Shown piece after piece: positions 1 through 5,575 of a stretch of 5,575 nt of DNA (the first letter of the stretch is position 1; each line of letters begins with the position of its first letter). Origin of the DNA: Eggerthellaceae bacterium. GTDB taxonomy: Bacteria > Actinomycetota > Coriobacteriia > Coriobacteriales > Eggerthellaceae. The notes beneath the pieces were generated by a model, which was not told where the DNA came from, did no database searches, and saw only the letters and a list, made by a program, of their open reading frames with translations. Location: NCBI GenBank assembly GCA_900753095.1, contig CAADXT010000172.1, forward strand, positions 1 to 5,575, written 5' to 3'. Made by a program: the position numbers and the translations under genes.

Positions 1-2
1 AA

Positions 3-44
3 GAGGCTATCCGCATCGCCGCCAGCGCCCTGAAGGCGAAATAG
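3..44 (+). CDS. C-terminal end of an unidentified upstream gene (partial)
   Basis: An open frame runs in from the left edge and ends at TAG (42-44). The 13 visible codons read EAIRIAASALKAK, an alanine-rich stretch that looks like a closing helix. This is too short to name a family. The stop lies 18 nt before the start of the PHP phosphatase gene on the same strand, and that gap contains the phosphatase's ribosome binding site, so the two genes are probably cotranscribed. The frame was chosen because it meets a stop just before a well-placed downstream Shine-Dalgarno. With so few codons it could still be a chance frame. Confidence 0.5.
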   Translation, partial: EAIRIAASALKAK

Positions 45-62
45 CCCAACGAAAGGAACGCC

Positions 63-866
63 ATGCCCGCAGAATTGGTAGACTGCCACACCCATACGGT
101 GTTCTCCGACGGAAAAAGCACGTTCGAGGAGAACATGCGATCCGCCATCGAACGCGGCATCACCACCATCGCCTGCACCGACCATTGGGGGCGGCCCGAG
201 TTTGTGGACTGCTCGATCGAAGAGGCGCGCCTCGGGAAGTATGCCGCCGCTATCGAGCGCATCCGCGTAGAATTCCCTCAGCTCGAGATCGTCCACGGGC
301 TTGAAGCCGACTGGTATGCGGGCTGCGGCACCGACATCGCCGAAACCCGCGGCAACGCCACCTTCCTCCTGGGATCTATCCACTACCTCGAGGAAAAGGC
401 GCTGGACTGGGACGAGGACATGCGCATCTGGGAAGAGCTCGGCGCCGATGCGCTCTGGCGCCTGTACGCCGAAGAGTGGTGCAAGGCGGCAACCAGCGGC
501 CTGTTCGACTCCATGGCGCACCCCGACTTGCCTCGCCTGTTCGCGCTTTCCGGGTACGCGCCTTCCATTGACCTTCTGCCGTTGTTCGACTCCATGGCAG
601 AAGCAGCACGCGAAGGCAACGTGCACGTCGAGATAAACACCGCGGGCCTCACCAAAGACTTCGCCGATTTCTACCCGCAAAAGCCGCTGCTTTCCCGCTT
701 CTTCGCCGCAGGGGTGCCGCTTACCGTAGGATCCGACGCCCACCACGCCAGCCGCATCGGCGAGAGCATCGCAGAAGCGTACCGCTACGCCCGCAGCATC
801 GGCTACGCCTCCATCGATGCACCCACTGTAGACGGGCGATGGCGCAGCATCGATATTTCAAATTAG
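63..866 (+). CDS. PHP-domain phosphatase, histidinol-phosphatase HisJ/HisK family
   Basis: This 267-residue protein has the full set of PHP metal-site motifs. Motif I is H9-T-H11 with D16 (CHTHTVFSDG). Motif II is T39-D40-H41. E81 lies in GLEADW, H107 in GSIHYLEE and H153 in MAHPDLPR. Motif IV is D225-A-H227 in GSDAHH. Length and motif spacing match the trinuclear-metal histidinol-phosphatase family, which hydrolyses L-histidinol phosphate to histidinol and phosphate, the penultimate stage of histidine synthesis, in the cytoplasm. The ATG at 63 is preceded by AAAGGA (52-57) with a 5-nt spacer, and the family motif begins within ten residues, so the start is firm. No other his gene is visible. 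Some PHP relatives act on other phosphate esters, so the family is secure but the substrate is inferred. The six residues LFDSMA occur twice (147-152 and 174-179), encoded by an identical 16-bp DNA repeat. Confidence 0.88.
   Translation: MPAELVDCHTHTVFSDGKSTFEENMRSAIERGITTIACTDHWGRPEFVDCSIEEARLGKYAAAIERIRVEFPQLEIVHGLEADWYAGCGTDIAETRGNATFLLGSIHYLEEKALDWDEDMRIWEELGADALWRLYAEEWCKAATSGLFDSMAHPDLPRLFALSGYAPSIDLLPLFDSMAEAAREGNVHVEINTAGLTKDFADFYPQKPLLSRFFAAGVPLTVGSDAHHASRIGESIAEAYRYARSIGYASIDAPTVDGRWRSIDISN
502..598 (+). repeat. 16-bp in-frame direct repeat inside the PHP gene
   Basis: The sequence TGTTCGACTCCATGGC occurs at 502-517 and again at 583-598, exactly 81 bp (27 codons) apart. Both copies are read in the same frame and encode LFDSMA. 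The first copy leads into the metal-site His in MAHPDL. The second lies in the helix before VEINTAG. It may be chance reuse of preferred codons. Confidence 0.6.
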
Positions 867-880
867 CTGAATGCCCCTAA

Positions 881-934
881 GCTGATGGCGAGTTCTTTTC
901 CAAATGTATGCAAACTACCTCAAGAGCCATCAGC
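881..934. repeat. Inverted repeat (9-bp stem) in the convergent intergenic gap
   Basis: GCTGATGGC at 881-889 is the exact reverse complement of GCCATCAGC at 926-934, with a 36-nt, comparatively AT-rich spacer. A further TCTT/AAGA pairing (894-897 with 922-925) could extend the stem after a 4-nt bulge. It lies between the ends of the converging PHP gene (stop at 866) and dipeptidase gene (stop at 955), the usual place for a bidirectional terminator. Neither side has a U-run, so it is not a classical intrinsic terminator. It could act through Rho, block exonucleases, or belong to a dispersed repeat family. Confidence 0.55.
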
Positions 935-954
935 CCAACAGAATCGCAAGCCGC

Positions 955-2358
955 CTATGCGCTCAAGTCCTCCACTTCTGCAAGGTTGCCGAATGTGCGG
1001 ATGTAGATGCGCAGGACCCGCTTCAGCTCGGCCTCGGCAATGCCCTCGTTGGCAGCATGCATGCCTCCCACCCATTCAGGAACAGGGAACGCGCCCTCTT
1101 CGGCGGGCCCGAAGCTCACCGCGTTCGGAAACTCGCGCGCATAGGTGCCGCCGCCCATGGTGAAGGGGCGCACTTGCTTGCCCGTGGTCTCGCAATACGC
1201 ATCCATCAACGCGCGCACCGAGGCCGTGTCGGGGTCCACCACGAAGGGCGGCTTGCTCGAGGTCACTTCAGCCGTTGCGCCGTGCCTTGCCGCCAGATCG
1301 GCGAAGATGCGCTCAAGCTTTTCACCGGTGATCGCCGCAGGGAAGCGGATGTCTTCCGTCATAACGTAGCGGCCCTCGACCTTGTTCATCATGCCGATAA
1401 CGCTGGTGAGGTCTTGGAAGTCGTCGTCGCGACACGCCGCGCCGAACGCCGAGCCATCGGTGCACTCGGCCATCTCGGCGGCAAACCGCAGCCACGCCTG
1501 CTCCTGCTCGGCGCATATGCCGCAGCCAAGCAGGTAACGGCACAGGACGGCGATGGCGTTTACCGTTCCCGCGGGAAGCGATGCATGCCCCGCAATGCCC
1601 GTTGCGGTAACCAGCGCCCCTTCTTCGCAAGGCTCCAGGGCAATATGCTCGGCCGCCGGCAAGCTATCCGCGTTGGCGCGCACCACGGCTCGGGCGATGC
1701 CGGGCACCGCATTAGGAGCCGTACCCGCAGCGAAGGAAACAACGGCGCCCTCGATGGGCTCGGACGTCAGCACGGCGCCGAACTGCCCCTTTTCGCCATA
1801 GCACAGGGGAAATTCCGCATCGGGCGTGAACAGGAAATCGGGGGCCTCGTTATGCTCCAGGTAATACGGCACATCGCCCATGCCCGACTCCTCGTTGCAA
1901 CCGAAGATGAAGCGCACACCATGACGCAAACGCTCACCGCGATCAAGCCAGAATTTCAGGCCATACAGCGCAGTGAGCACGGGAGCCTTGTCGTCGGAGG
2001 TTCCGCGCCCAACAAGCACCCCTTCTTTGCGGGTAAGGGCGAAGGGGGCGAAATCCCAGCCCTCACCAGCGGGAACAACGTCGACATGGCCGATGACGCC
2101 GATCTGCTGCCCGCTTTCGCCCGGCAAATCGGCATACCCCGCATAGCCATCGCCATCGTGAGGATCCAACCCCATGCGCTGGGCGATGGAAAGCGCTGCC
2201 TCAAGCGCTGCGCGCGGGCCTGGGCCAAAGGGAGCTCCTGGGGCAGCGTGCTCGGCATCAAGCGAGCTGTCGATGGCGATCAAACGCTCGGCATCCGCCA
2301 AGAACGCCGGCCATTGCTCTTCGACAAATGCCGCGATTTCCTCATCGGTAGCCTTCAT
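955..2358 (-). CDS. pepV: M20-family metallodipeptidase (PepV / Sapep type)
   Basis: This 467-residue cytoplasmic dipeptidase is expected to release amino acids from dipeptides and some tripeptides using two divalent metals (Zn2+ or Mn2+). The M20 ligands are in order. H91 and the helper D93 lie in GVIGHVDVVPAGEGWD, the bridging D122 in GRGTSDDK, the E156/E157 catalytic base and ligand in GCNEESG, D180 in TPDAEFP, and H434 in GGMHAANEG. H258 (GIAGHAS) in the lid domain is the expected partner for the substrate carboxylate. Length suits PepV (about 470 residues). The ATG at 2358 was chosen because AAGGA (complement of 2365-2369) precedes it by 6 nt and the family's N-terminal helix follows. 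The frame stays open a further 55 codons upstream, but that part is Trp/Arg/Cys-rich, overlaps the end of hydG and has no family match that I recognise. It lies 118 nt downstream of hydG on the same strand, so partial cotranscription is possible. Amidohydrolase relatives in M20 are the main alternative. Confidence 0.88.
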   Translation of the reverse strand: MKATDEEIAAFVEEQWPAFLADAERLIAIDSSLDAEHAAPGAPFGPGPRAALEAALSIAQRMGLDPHDGDGYAGYADLPGESGQQIGVIGHVDVVPAGEGWDFAPFALTRKEGVLVGRGTSDDKAPVLTALYGLKFWLDRGERLRHGVRFIFGCNEESGMGDVPYYLEHNEAPDFLFTPDAEFPLCYGEKGQFGAVLTSEPIEGAVVSFAAGTAPNAVPGIARAVVRANADSLPAAEHIALEPCEEGALVTATGIAGHASLPAGTVNAIAVLCRYLLGCGICAEQEQAWLRFAAEMAECTDGSAFGAACRDDDFQDLTSVIGMMNKVEGRYVMTEDIRFPAAITGEKLERIFADLAARHGATAEVTSSKPPFVVDPDTASVRALMDAYCETTGKQVRPFTMGGGTYAREFPNAVSFGPAEEGAFPVPEWVGGMHAANEGIAEAELKRVLRIYIRTFGNLAEVEDLSA

Positions 2359-2383
2359 GGGGTGTCCTTCCTCTTGTTTTCGC

Positions 2384-2446
2384 TCAGCAGCAATCCATCG
2401 TGCGCCGAAGCACAGCAAGCAAAAGCGGCACAAGGCCCAGGAGCAT
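2384..2446 (-). CDS. Possible 20-residue hydrophobic peptide (doubtful)
   Basis: In the hydG-pepV gap an ATG at 2446 opens a 20-codon frame ending in TGA. It begins MLLGLVPLLLAVL, then RR, and ends in two cysteines, which looks like a short membrane-spanning helix with a positive flank. It lies in the same frame as hydG, starting ten codons after hydG's TAG. There is no clear Shine-Dalgarno, and its codons overlap the hairpin at 2419-2470. A chance frame in GC-rich DNA is the simplest explanation. Confidence 0.12.
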   Translation of the reverse strand: MLLGLVPLLLAVLRRTMDCC

Positions 2447-2470
2447 GCCCAGCCCGTGCGCCGCTTTCGC
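2419..2470 (-). terminator. Strong hairpin just after hydG (possible attenuator or terminator)
   Basis: Read on the minus strand, GCGAAAGCGG (2470-2461) pairs with CCGCTTTTGC (2428-2419) with one G-U pair. After a 2-nt bulge, CAC (2458-2456) pairs with GTG (2431-2429), and GGC/GCC may pair further in. The structure starts 6 nt beyond the hydG stop. The right arm contains TTTT, but the sequence after the stem is not U-rich, so full intrinsic termination is uncertain. It could lower read-through into pepV or protect the 3' end of hydG mRNA. Confidence 0.4.
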
Positions 2471-2476
2471 CCAATC

Positions 2477-3931
2477 CTAGAACCTGAAATCGTTCCCGGT
2501 TCCCGCCAAGATCTCGCCCACATGCTGCTCGGTTAGGGCGCGAGTGCGCTCGTTGGGGATCTTGAGCAACTCGCGCTTCACCATGGCAAGCCCCTTTTCC
2601 TTCGTGGCGGGCGTTGCGTAGTCGGCAAGGTACTCCGTAAGCGTCATAAGCGCGTTCGGGTGGCAGTAGTTCAGGATCTGGCCGTTTTTGCAGAAGCTCA
2701 TGAACCTGTCGCCCGTGCGCCCCGCACGATAGCATGCCGTGCAGAAGCTGGGGATATGGTCGTTGTCCATCAGCCAGCTGATCACCTCATCCAGCGTACG
2801 CTGGTCGGAGACGTCGAACTGCTCGGTGTCGTGCGGGCGCACCGGCTCGTTGTAGCCGCCTACGCTGGTGCGCGACCCGCCGGAGATTTGGCTCACTCCG
2901 TACTGCAAGGCATGTTCGCGCACCTGCTGGCCTTCGCGCGTGGAGATGATCATGCCCGTGTAAGGCACCGTGATGCGGATAAGGGCGATAATCTTCTCGA
3001 AAACCTCGTCGGGAATGCCGTTGTCGAAGGTATTGGGATCGATGTCCATAGCGGGCTTCACGCGCGGAACGCTGATGGTATGGGGCCCTACCCCATGCAC
3101 CGCCTCCAGGTGCTCTGCGTGCATGATGAGCCCCGCGAACTCGTAGCGATACCCTTGCAAGCCGAACAGGACGCCCAAGCCCACATCGTCGATGCCGCCT
3201 TTCATGGCGCGGTCCATCGCCTCGGTGTGCCAATTGTAATCGCGCTTAGGGCCGGTGGGGTGAAGCTCCTGGTAGCCCTTCTTGTTGTACGTTTCCTGAA
3301 ACAGGATGTACGTGCCGATCTCGGCTTCTTTGAGCATGCGGTACTCTTCCACCGTGGTGGCGGCGATGTTCACGTTAACGCGTCGAATGGCTCCGTTCCT
3401 GTGCTTGATGGAGTAGATGGTTTCCATGCTCTCCAAGATGTATTCGATGGGATTGTGCTTGGGGTCTTCGCCTGCCTCGATGGCCAGGCGCTTGTGCCCC
3501 ATGTCCTGCAGCGCTATGACCTCAGCGCGAATCTCTTCCTGGGTGAGCTTCTTGCGCGGAATCGCACGGTTCCTGGCGTGGTACGGGCAGTACAGGCATC
3601 CGTTCACGCAGTAGTTCGAAAGGTACAGTGGCGCGAACAAGACGATGCGATTGCCGTAATAAGCCAGCTTGATCTGACGCGCCAGCTCCTTGATTTCCTG
3701 GTTGATCTGGGGATCGTCGCAGGCCAAAAGCACGCTTGCCTCGCGGTGGCTTATCACTGCGCCATGATCGGCCGAAGGGTGCAGGTTGGCACGGGCCTTG
3801 TCCAGAATCCGCCGACACAATGCCACGTCGTTTTTATGCGCGTCGGCATACGCGAGCGAGTCGAGGATCTCGCCATCGTTGATGAACTCGTCGGCGCAGA
3901 GTGATTTGGGGTCGTAGCGGTATTCCGTCAT
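2477..3931 (-). CDS. hydG: [FeFe] hydrogenase H-cluster radical SAM maturase HydG
   Basis: HydG (484 residues) is a radical-SAM tyrosine lyase. It cleaves tyrosine to p-cresol and dehydroglycine, then forms CO and CN-, delivering an Fe-CO-CN synthon for the 2Fe part of the H-cluster. The radical-SAM cluster motif CX3CX2C is C108, C112, C115 (NYCVNGCLYC). The C-terminal CX2CX22C motif is C397, C400, C423 (SFCTAC ... NYCHPNAL). It binds the auxiliary cluster that carries the labile iron, and it distinguishes HydG from the related thiamine enzyme ThiH. Other typical blocks are GEDPKHN, FQETYN, LHPTGPKRDYNWH, GPHTISVPR and QISGGSRTSVGGY. The ATG at 3931 was chosen because GAAAGAAG precedes it and the HydG N-terminus (TEYRYDPKS) follows. 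A 46-codon upstream extension of the frame to 4069 has unfamiliar composition and is probably leader. It is divergent from hydF. pepV follows on the same strand. Confidence 0.96.
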   Translation of the reverse strand: MTEYRYDPKSLCADEFINDGEILDSLAYADAHKNDVALCRRILDKARANLHPSADHGAVISHREASVLLACDDPQINQEIKELARQIKLAYYGNRIVLFAPLYLSNYCVNGCLYCPYHARNRAIPRKKLTQEEIRAEVIALQDMGHKRLAIEAGEDPKHNPIEYILESMETIYSIKHRNGAIRRVNVNIAATTVEEYRMLKEAEIGTYILFQETYNKKGYQELHPTGPKRDYNWHTEAMDRAMKGGIDDVGLGVLFGLQGYRYEFAGLIMHAEHLEAVHGVGPHTISVPRVKPAMDIDPNTFDNGIPDEVFEKIIALIRITVPYTGMIISTREGQQVREHALQYGVSQISGGSRTSVGGYNEPVRPHDTEQFDVSDQRTLDEVISWLMDNDHIPSFCTACYRAGRTGDRFMSFCKNGQILNYCHPNALMTLTEYLADYATPATKEKGLAMVKRELLKIPNERTRALTEQHVGEILAGTGNDFRF

Positions 3932-4069
3932 AAACGCTTCTTTCGCTTTGTCTTCGTTAGGCGCACCGCACAGGCCTCGGGCCCGGCCCGCGATGGCCGA
4001 TGCTACATATTTGCACTTAGTAAAGGTACCGCGAACAAGCCCCCTCCGCCCACCAAAAAACATGCGCAT
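3932..4069 (-). other. hydG leader region with GC-rich self-complementary sequence
   Basis: The stretch upstream of the hydG start contains overlapping complementary segments: GGGCC-C-GGCCC (3979-3989), and CGGCC (3984-3988) with GGCCG (3995-3999) around a 6-nt loop. These could form alternative hairpins in the hydG mRNA leader. I do not recognise a known riboswitch class. If transcription starts near the divergent promoter region, the leader would be over 100 nt, but no convincing minus-strand promoter was found. Confidence 0.3.
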
Positions 4070-4083
4070 CCATAAACGGCTTT

Positions 4084-4096
4084 ATTAACCGTTAAT
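4084..4096. promoter_or_regulatory. Palindrome between hydG and hydF, candidate operator
   Basis: ATTAAC-C-GTTAAT is a perfect 6-1-6 palindrome in an AT-rich island of the divergent region. Flanking bases extend the symmetry imperfectly (CGG at 4077-4079 against CCG at 4100-4102). It overlaps the proposed -35 element of hydF, a position typical of a repressor site, and it could serve both genes. The bound protein is unknown. The arm orientation does not fit the Rex consensus, and the sequence does not fit the FNR consensus. Confidence 0.4.
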
Positions 4097-4114
4097 GAAC
4101 CGAAACAATACAAT
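4085..4114 (+). promoter_or_regulatory. hydF: Candidate hydF promoter
   Basis: TACAAT at 4109-4114 matches the -10 consensus at five of six bases. TTAACC at 4085-4090 matches the -35 consensus at four of six, with an 18-bp spacer. Transcription would begin near 4121, giving a leader of about 30 nt before the GTG start. The -35 element lies inside the palindrome at 4084-4096. Confidence 0.4.
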
Positions 4115-4137
4115 GGCACCATCGGCATAAAACCAGG

Positions 4138-4145
4138 GAAAGGGA
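4138..4145 (+). promoter_or_regulatory. hydF: Ribosome binding site deciding the GTG start of hydF
   Basis: GAAAGGGA lies 5 nt before GTG 4151. In-frame ATGs at 4211, 4229 and 4235 are alternatives. The last has AAAGGG (4222-4227) 7 nt upstream and would remove 28 residues while leaving the G1 loop intact. The GTG is preferred because its site is as good and sits sensibly behind the candidate promoter. Confidence 0.6.
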
Positions 4146-4150
4146 TCATC

Positions 4151-5557
4151 GTGGAGCAGAACGCTGCAGGCAAAACCAATCCTTCGCTTGTCGAAAGTGG
4201 GCCTTCCCTTATGCGCACGCCAAAGGGCATGCGCATGGCCATCGGCCTGTTCGGGCGGCGAAACGTGGGCAAATCGAGCGTTCTGAACGCCATCACGAAC
4301 CAGCAGACGAGCATCGTTTCCGCCGTGGCCGGCACCACCACCGACCCCGTGGAAAAGCCCATGGAGCTTCTTCCCCTAGGGCCCGTGCTGTTCATCGATA
4401 CCGCAGGCATCGACGACGACCAAGACACCGTAGGCGAGCTGCGCGCGCAACGCACCCAAAAGGTGTTCGACCGCTGCGATTTGGGCTTCATCGTAACCGA
4501 GGCGGGCACATGGGGCCCTTACGAAGACGAGATTGCCGCCCAGCTTTCCCGCAGGAAAATCCCCTTCATCGTCGTATGCAATAAAACGGATCTGCTCCGC
4601 CTTGACGAAAACCTGCCTTCAGCCCCGCAGCCCAAGGAAAGCAGCAAGCACGCTCCGCGCGGCTACGTCGACCCGCCCAAGCAAAAGGCCATTCGCTCCG
4701 CCTGCAAAAACGCGCTGCCCGCCCAACTGCAAGAGGCCCCACTGGTGTGCCTGTGCGCCCCGCAGCGCGCAGGCGTGCTTGAGCTGAGGCAGGCCTTGCT
4801 CGACAATGCGCCAGAGGAGTTCGTGAACGATCCTAAGATCATCGGCGACCTTGTTGCGCCTGGTTCGGTGGTCATCCTGGTCATCCCCATCGACAAGGAA
4901 GCCCCTAAAGGACGCATCATCTTGCCGCAGGTGCAGGCAATACGCGATTTGCTCGACTCGCACTGCATGCCCCTGTGCGTTACCGACAAAGAGCTTCCGC
5001 AAGCCCTTGCCTCGCTGAAAGAGCCGCCCGCTCTGGTGGTTACCGATTCGCAAGCGTTCGCAAGCGTTGCCAAGATAGTGCCGGAGAGCATTCCCCTTAC
5101 GGGATTCTCGGTTGCCTTTGCGCGTTTGAAGGGCGACTTGCCCACCCAGGCGCTTGGCACGCTGGCCATCGATGCGCTTACCGAAGATTCCCGCGTGCTT
5201 ATCGCCGAAGCCTGCACCCACCACCCTATCGAGGAGGATATCGGCACCGTGAAGATACCGCGCCTGCTTCGAGCGCGCGTGGGGCAGGGCCTCACCGTCG
5301 ATCATGTCCGCGGCGTCGATTTCCCCGAGGACCTTTCCTCTTACGACCTGGTAATCCACTGCGGCGGCTGCACATTCAACCGTCGCGCTGTGCTTTCACG
5401 TATCCAGGCATGCGTGCATTCCGGCGTCCCCGTCTCGAACTACGGCCTTACCCTGGCGTACCTCATGGGCGTGTTCGAGCGCTCCATCAAGGCGTTTCCC
5501 GGTATGGAAGAGTTTTTGGATAGGCACCGAGAATCAAAGGGCACAACAAGGCGGTAA
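4151..5557 (+). CDS. hydF: [FeFe] hydrogenase H-cluster maturation GTPase HydF
   Basis: HydF (468 residues from the GTG) is the scaffold and carrier that receives the products of HydG and HydE and transfers the assembled 2Fe subcluster to the hydrogenase. The N-terminal GTPase domain shows G1 GRRNVGKS (35-42), a G2 threonine in AGTTTDPV (60-67), G3 DTAG (83-86) and G4 NKTD (144-147). The middle dimerisation domain runs from about 225 to 345 (VNDPKIIGDLVAPGSVV onward). The C-terminal cluster domain has C355-T-H357, then 45 residues, then H403-C404-GG-C407, the CxHx(44-53)HCxxC signature for the FeS cluster. It is longer than the usual roughly 400 residues. About 20 extra residues precede the GTPase domain, and a Pro/Lys/Ala-rich insert lies between G4 and the expected G5 (about 150-197). 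The G5 'SA' reads CA (202-203). It is divergent from hydG and ends 18 nt before the window edge. Confidence 0.96.
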   Translation: MEQNAAGKTNPSLVESGPSLMRTPKGMRMAIGLFGRRNVGKSSVLNAITNQQTSIVSAVAGTTTDPVEKPMELLPLGPVLFIDTAGIDDDQDTVGELRAQRTQKVFDRCDLGFIVTEAGTWGPYEDEIAAQLSRRKIPFIVVCNKTDLLRLDENLPSAPQPKESSKHAPRGYVDPPKQKAIRSACKNALPAQLQEAPLVCLCAPQRAGVLELRQALLDNAPEEFVNDPKIIGDLVAPGSVVILVIPIDKEAPKGRIILPQVQAIRDLLDSHCMPLCVTDKELPQALASLKEPPALVVTDSQAFASVAKIVPESIPLTGFSVAFARLKGDLPTQALGTLAIDALTEDSRVLIAEACTHHPIEEDIGTVKIPRLLRARVGQGLTVDHVRGVDFPEDLSSYDLVIHCGGCTFNRRAVLSRIQACVHSGVPVSNYGLTLAYLMGVFERSIKAFPGMEEFLDRHRESKGTTRR

Positions 5558-5563
5558 AATACG

Positions 5564-5571
5564 CGAAAGGG
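5564..5571 (+). promoter_or_regulatory. Shine-Dalgarno-like site for a gene beyond the window
   Basis: GAAAGGGG lies just after the hydF stop (5555-5557) and closely resembles the site before hydF itself. It suggests a following gene on the same strand that starts within a few bases of the window's right edge, probably in one operon with hydF. Its identity is not visible. Confidence 0.4.
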
Positions 5572-5575
5572 GCTC

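Noticed and set aside
904..2487. Long plus-strand open frame of 527 codons opposite pepV
   Set aside because: It is fully antisense to a gene with all M20 metal ligands. It is rich in Arg, His and Ala with no recognisable domain and no Shine-Dalgarno, and is a usual shadow in GC-rich DNA.
2359..2523. Extension of the M20 dipeptidase to an ATG at 2523 (55 extra residues)
   Set aside because: It would overlap the end of hydG. The sequence is Trp/Arg/Cys-rich with no signal-peptide design, while ATG 2358 has a clear AAGGA site.
2660..3904. Long plus-strand open frame of 414 codons opposite hydG
   Set aside because: It is antisense to an unambiguous HydG. Its composition is the mirror of hydG codons and no family motif was seen.
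2478..3931. ThiH (thiamine tyrosine lyase) as an identity for the radical-SAM gene
   Set aside because: The C-terminal CX2CX22C cluster motif and the adjacent hydF support HydG.
3932..4069. Extension of HydG to an ATG at 4069 (46 extra residues)
   Set aside because: The extra residues are basic and Gly-rich and do not resemble a HydG N-terminus. The ATG at 3931 has a suitable ribosome site and gives the normal protein length.
4084..4096. FNR or Rex binding site identity for the palindrome
   Set aside because: FNR sites are TTGAT-N4-ATCAA, and Rex sites have TTGTGA/TTGTTAA arms facing the other way with a longer spacer. The match is not adequate to name either.
5049..5068. Tandem 10-bp repeat CGCAAGCGTT in hydF as a phase-variation tract
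   Set aside because: Only two units are present. It is too short for frequent slippage, and the reading frame through it is intact.
4619..5359. Minus-strand open frames opposite hydF (also 4003-4509 and 4663-5295)
   Set aside because: They overlap the conserved HydF coding sequence, have no ribosome binding sites and match no family I recognise.

Overview
The window is a compact, GC-rich, gene-dense piece of bacterial chromosome with four complete protein genes and the last codons of a fifth. GTG is used as one start, Shine-Dalgarno sites are purine-rich (AAAGGA / AAAGGG), and [FeFe]-hydrogenase maturation genes are present, so the host is an anaerobe. GC-rich codon use together with HydF/HydG and a PepV-type dipeptidase would fit an actinobacterial gut anaerobe of the Coriobacteriia (Eggerthella/Slackia-like). 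That placement is inference from style, not proven by the sequence.

Layout. Positions 1-44 (+) hold the C-terminal tail of an unidentified gene. After an 18-nt gap comes a PHP-domain phosphatase of the histidinol-phosphatase (HisJ/HisK) family (63-866, +), probably in the same operon. It converges on an M20-family dipeptidase (955-2358, -). The 88-nt convergent gap carries a perfect 9-bp inverted repeat. The dipeptidase follows hydG (2477-3931, -) with a 118-nt gap that holds a strong hairpin. A divergent intergenic region of 219 nt (3932-4150) separates hydG from hydF (4151-5557, +). The last 18 nt contain a Shine-Dalgarno-like GAAAGGGG, so another gene probably starts just beyond the window.

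How the genes work together. HydG cleaves tyrosine to supply the CO and CN- ligands (as an Fe-CO-CN synthon) of the [FeFe]-hydrogenase H-cluster. HydF is the GTPase scaffold on which the 2Fe subcluster is completed and handed to the hydrogenase. The third maturase, HydE, and the hydrogenase itself are not in the window. The dipeptidase and the PHP phosphatase are housekeeping metabolic enzymes with no evident role in hydrogenase assembly. I found no RNA genes, mobile elements, CRISPR arrays or obvious new multi-gene system. The points most worth a second look are the palindrome between the divergent hyd genes, the enlarged HydF GTPase domain, and the two intergenic hairpins.
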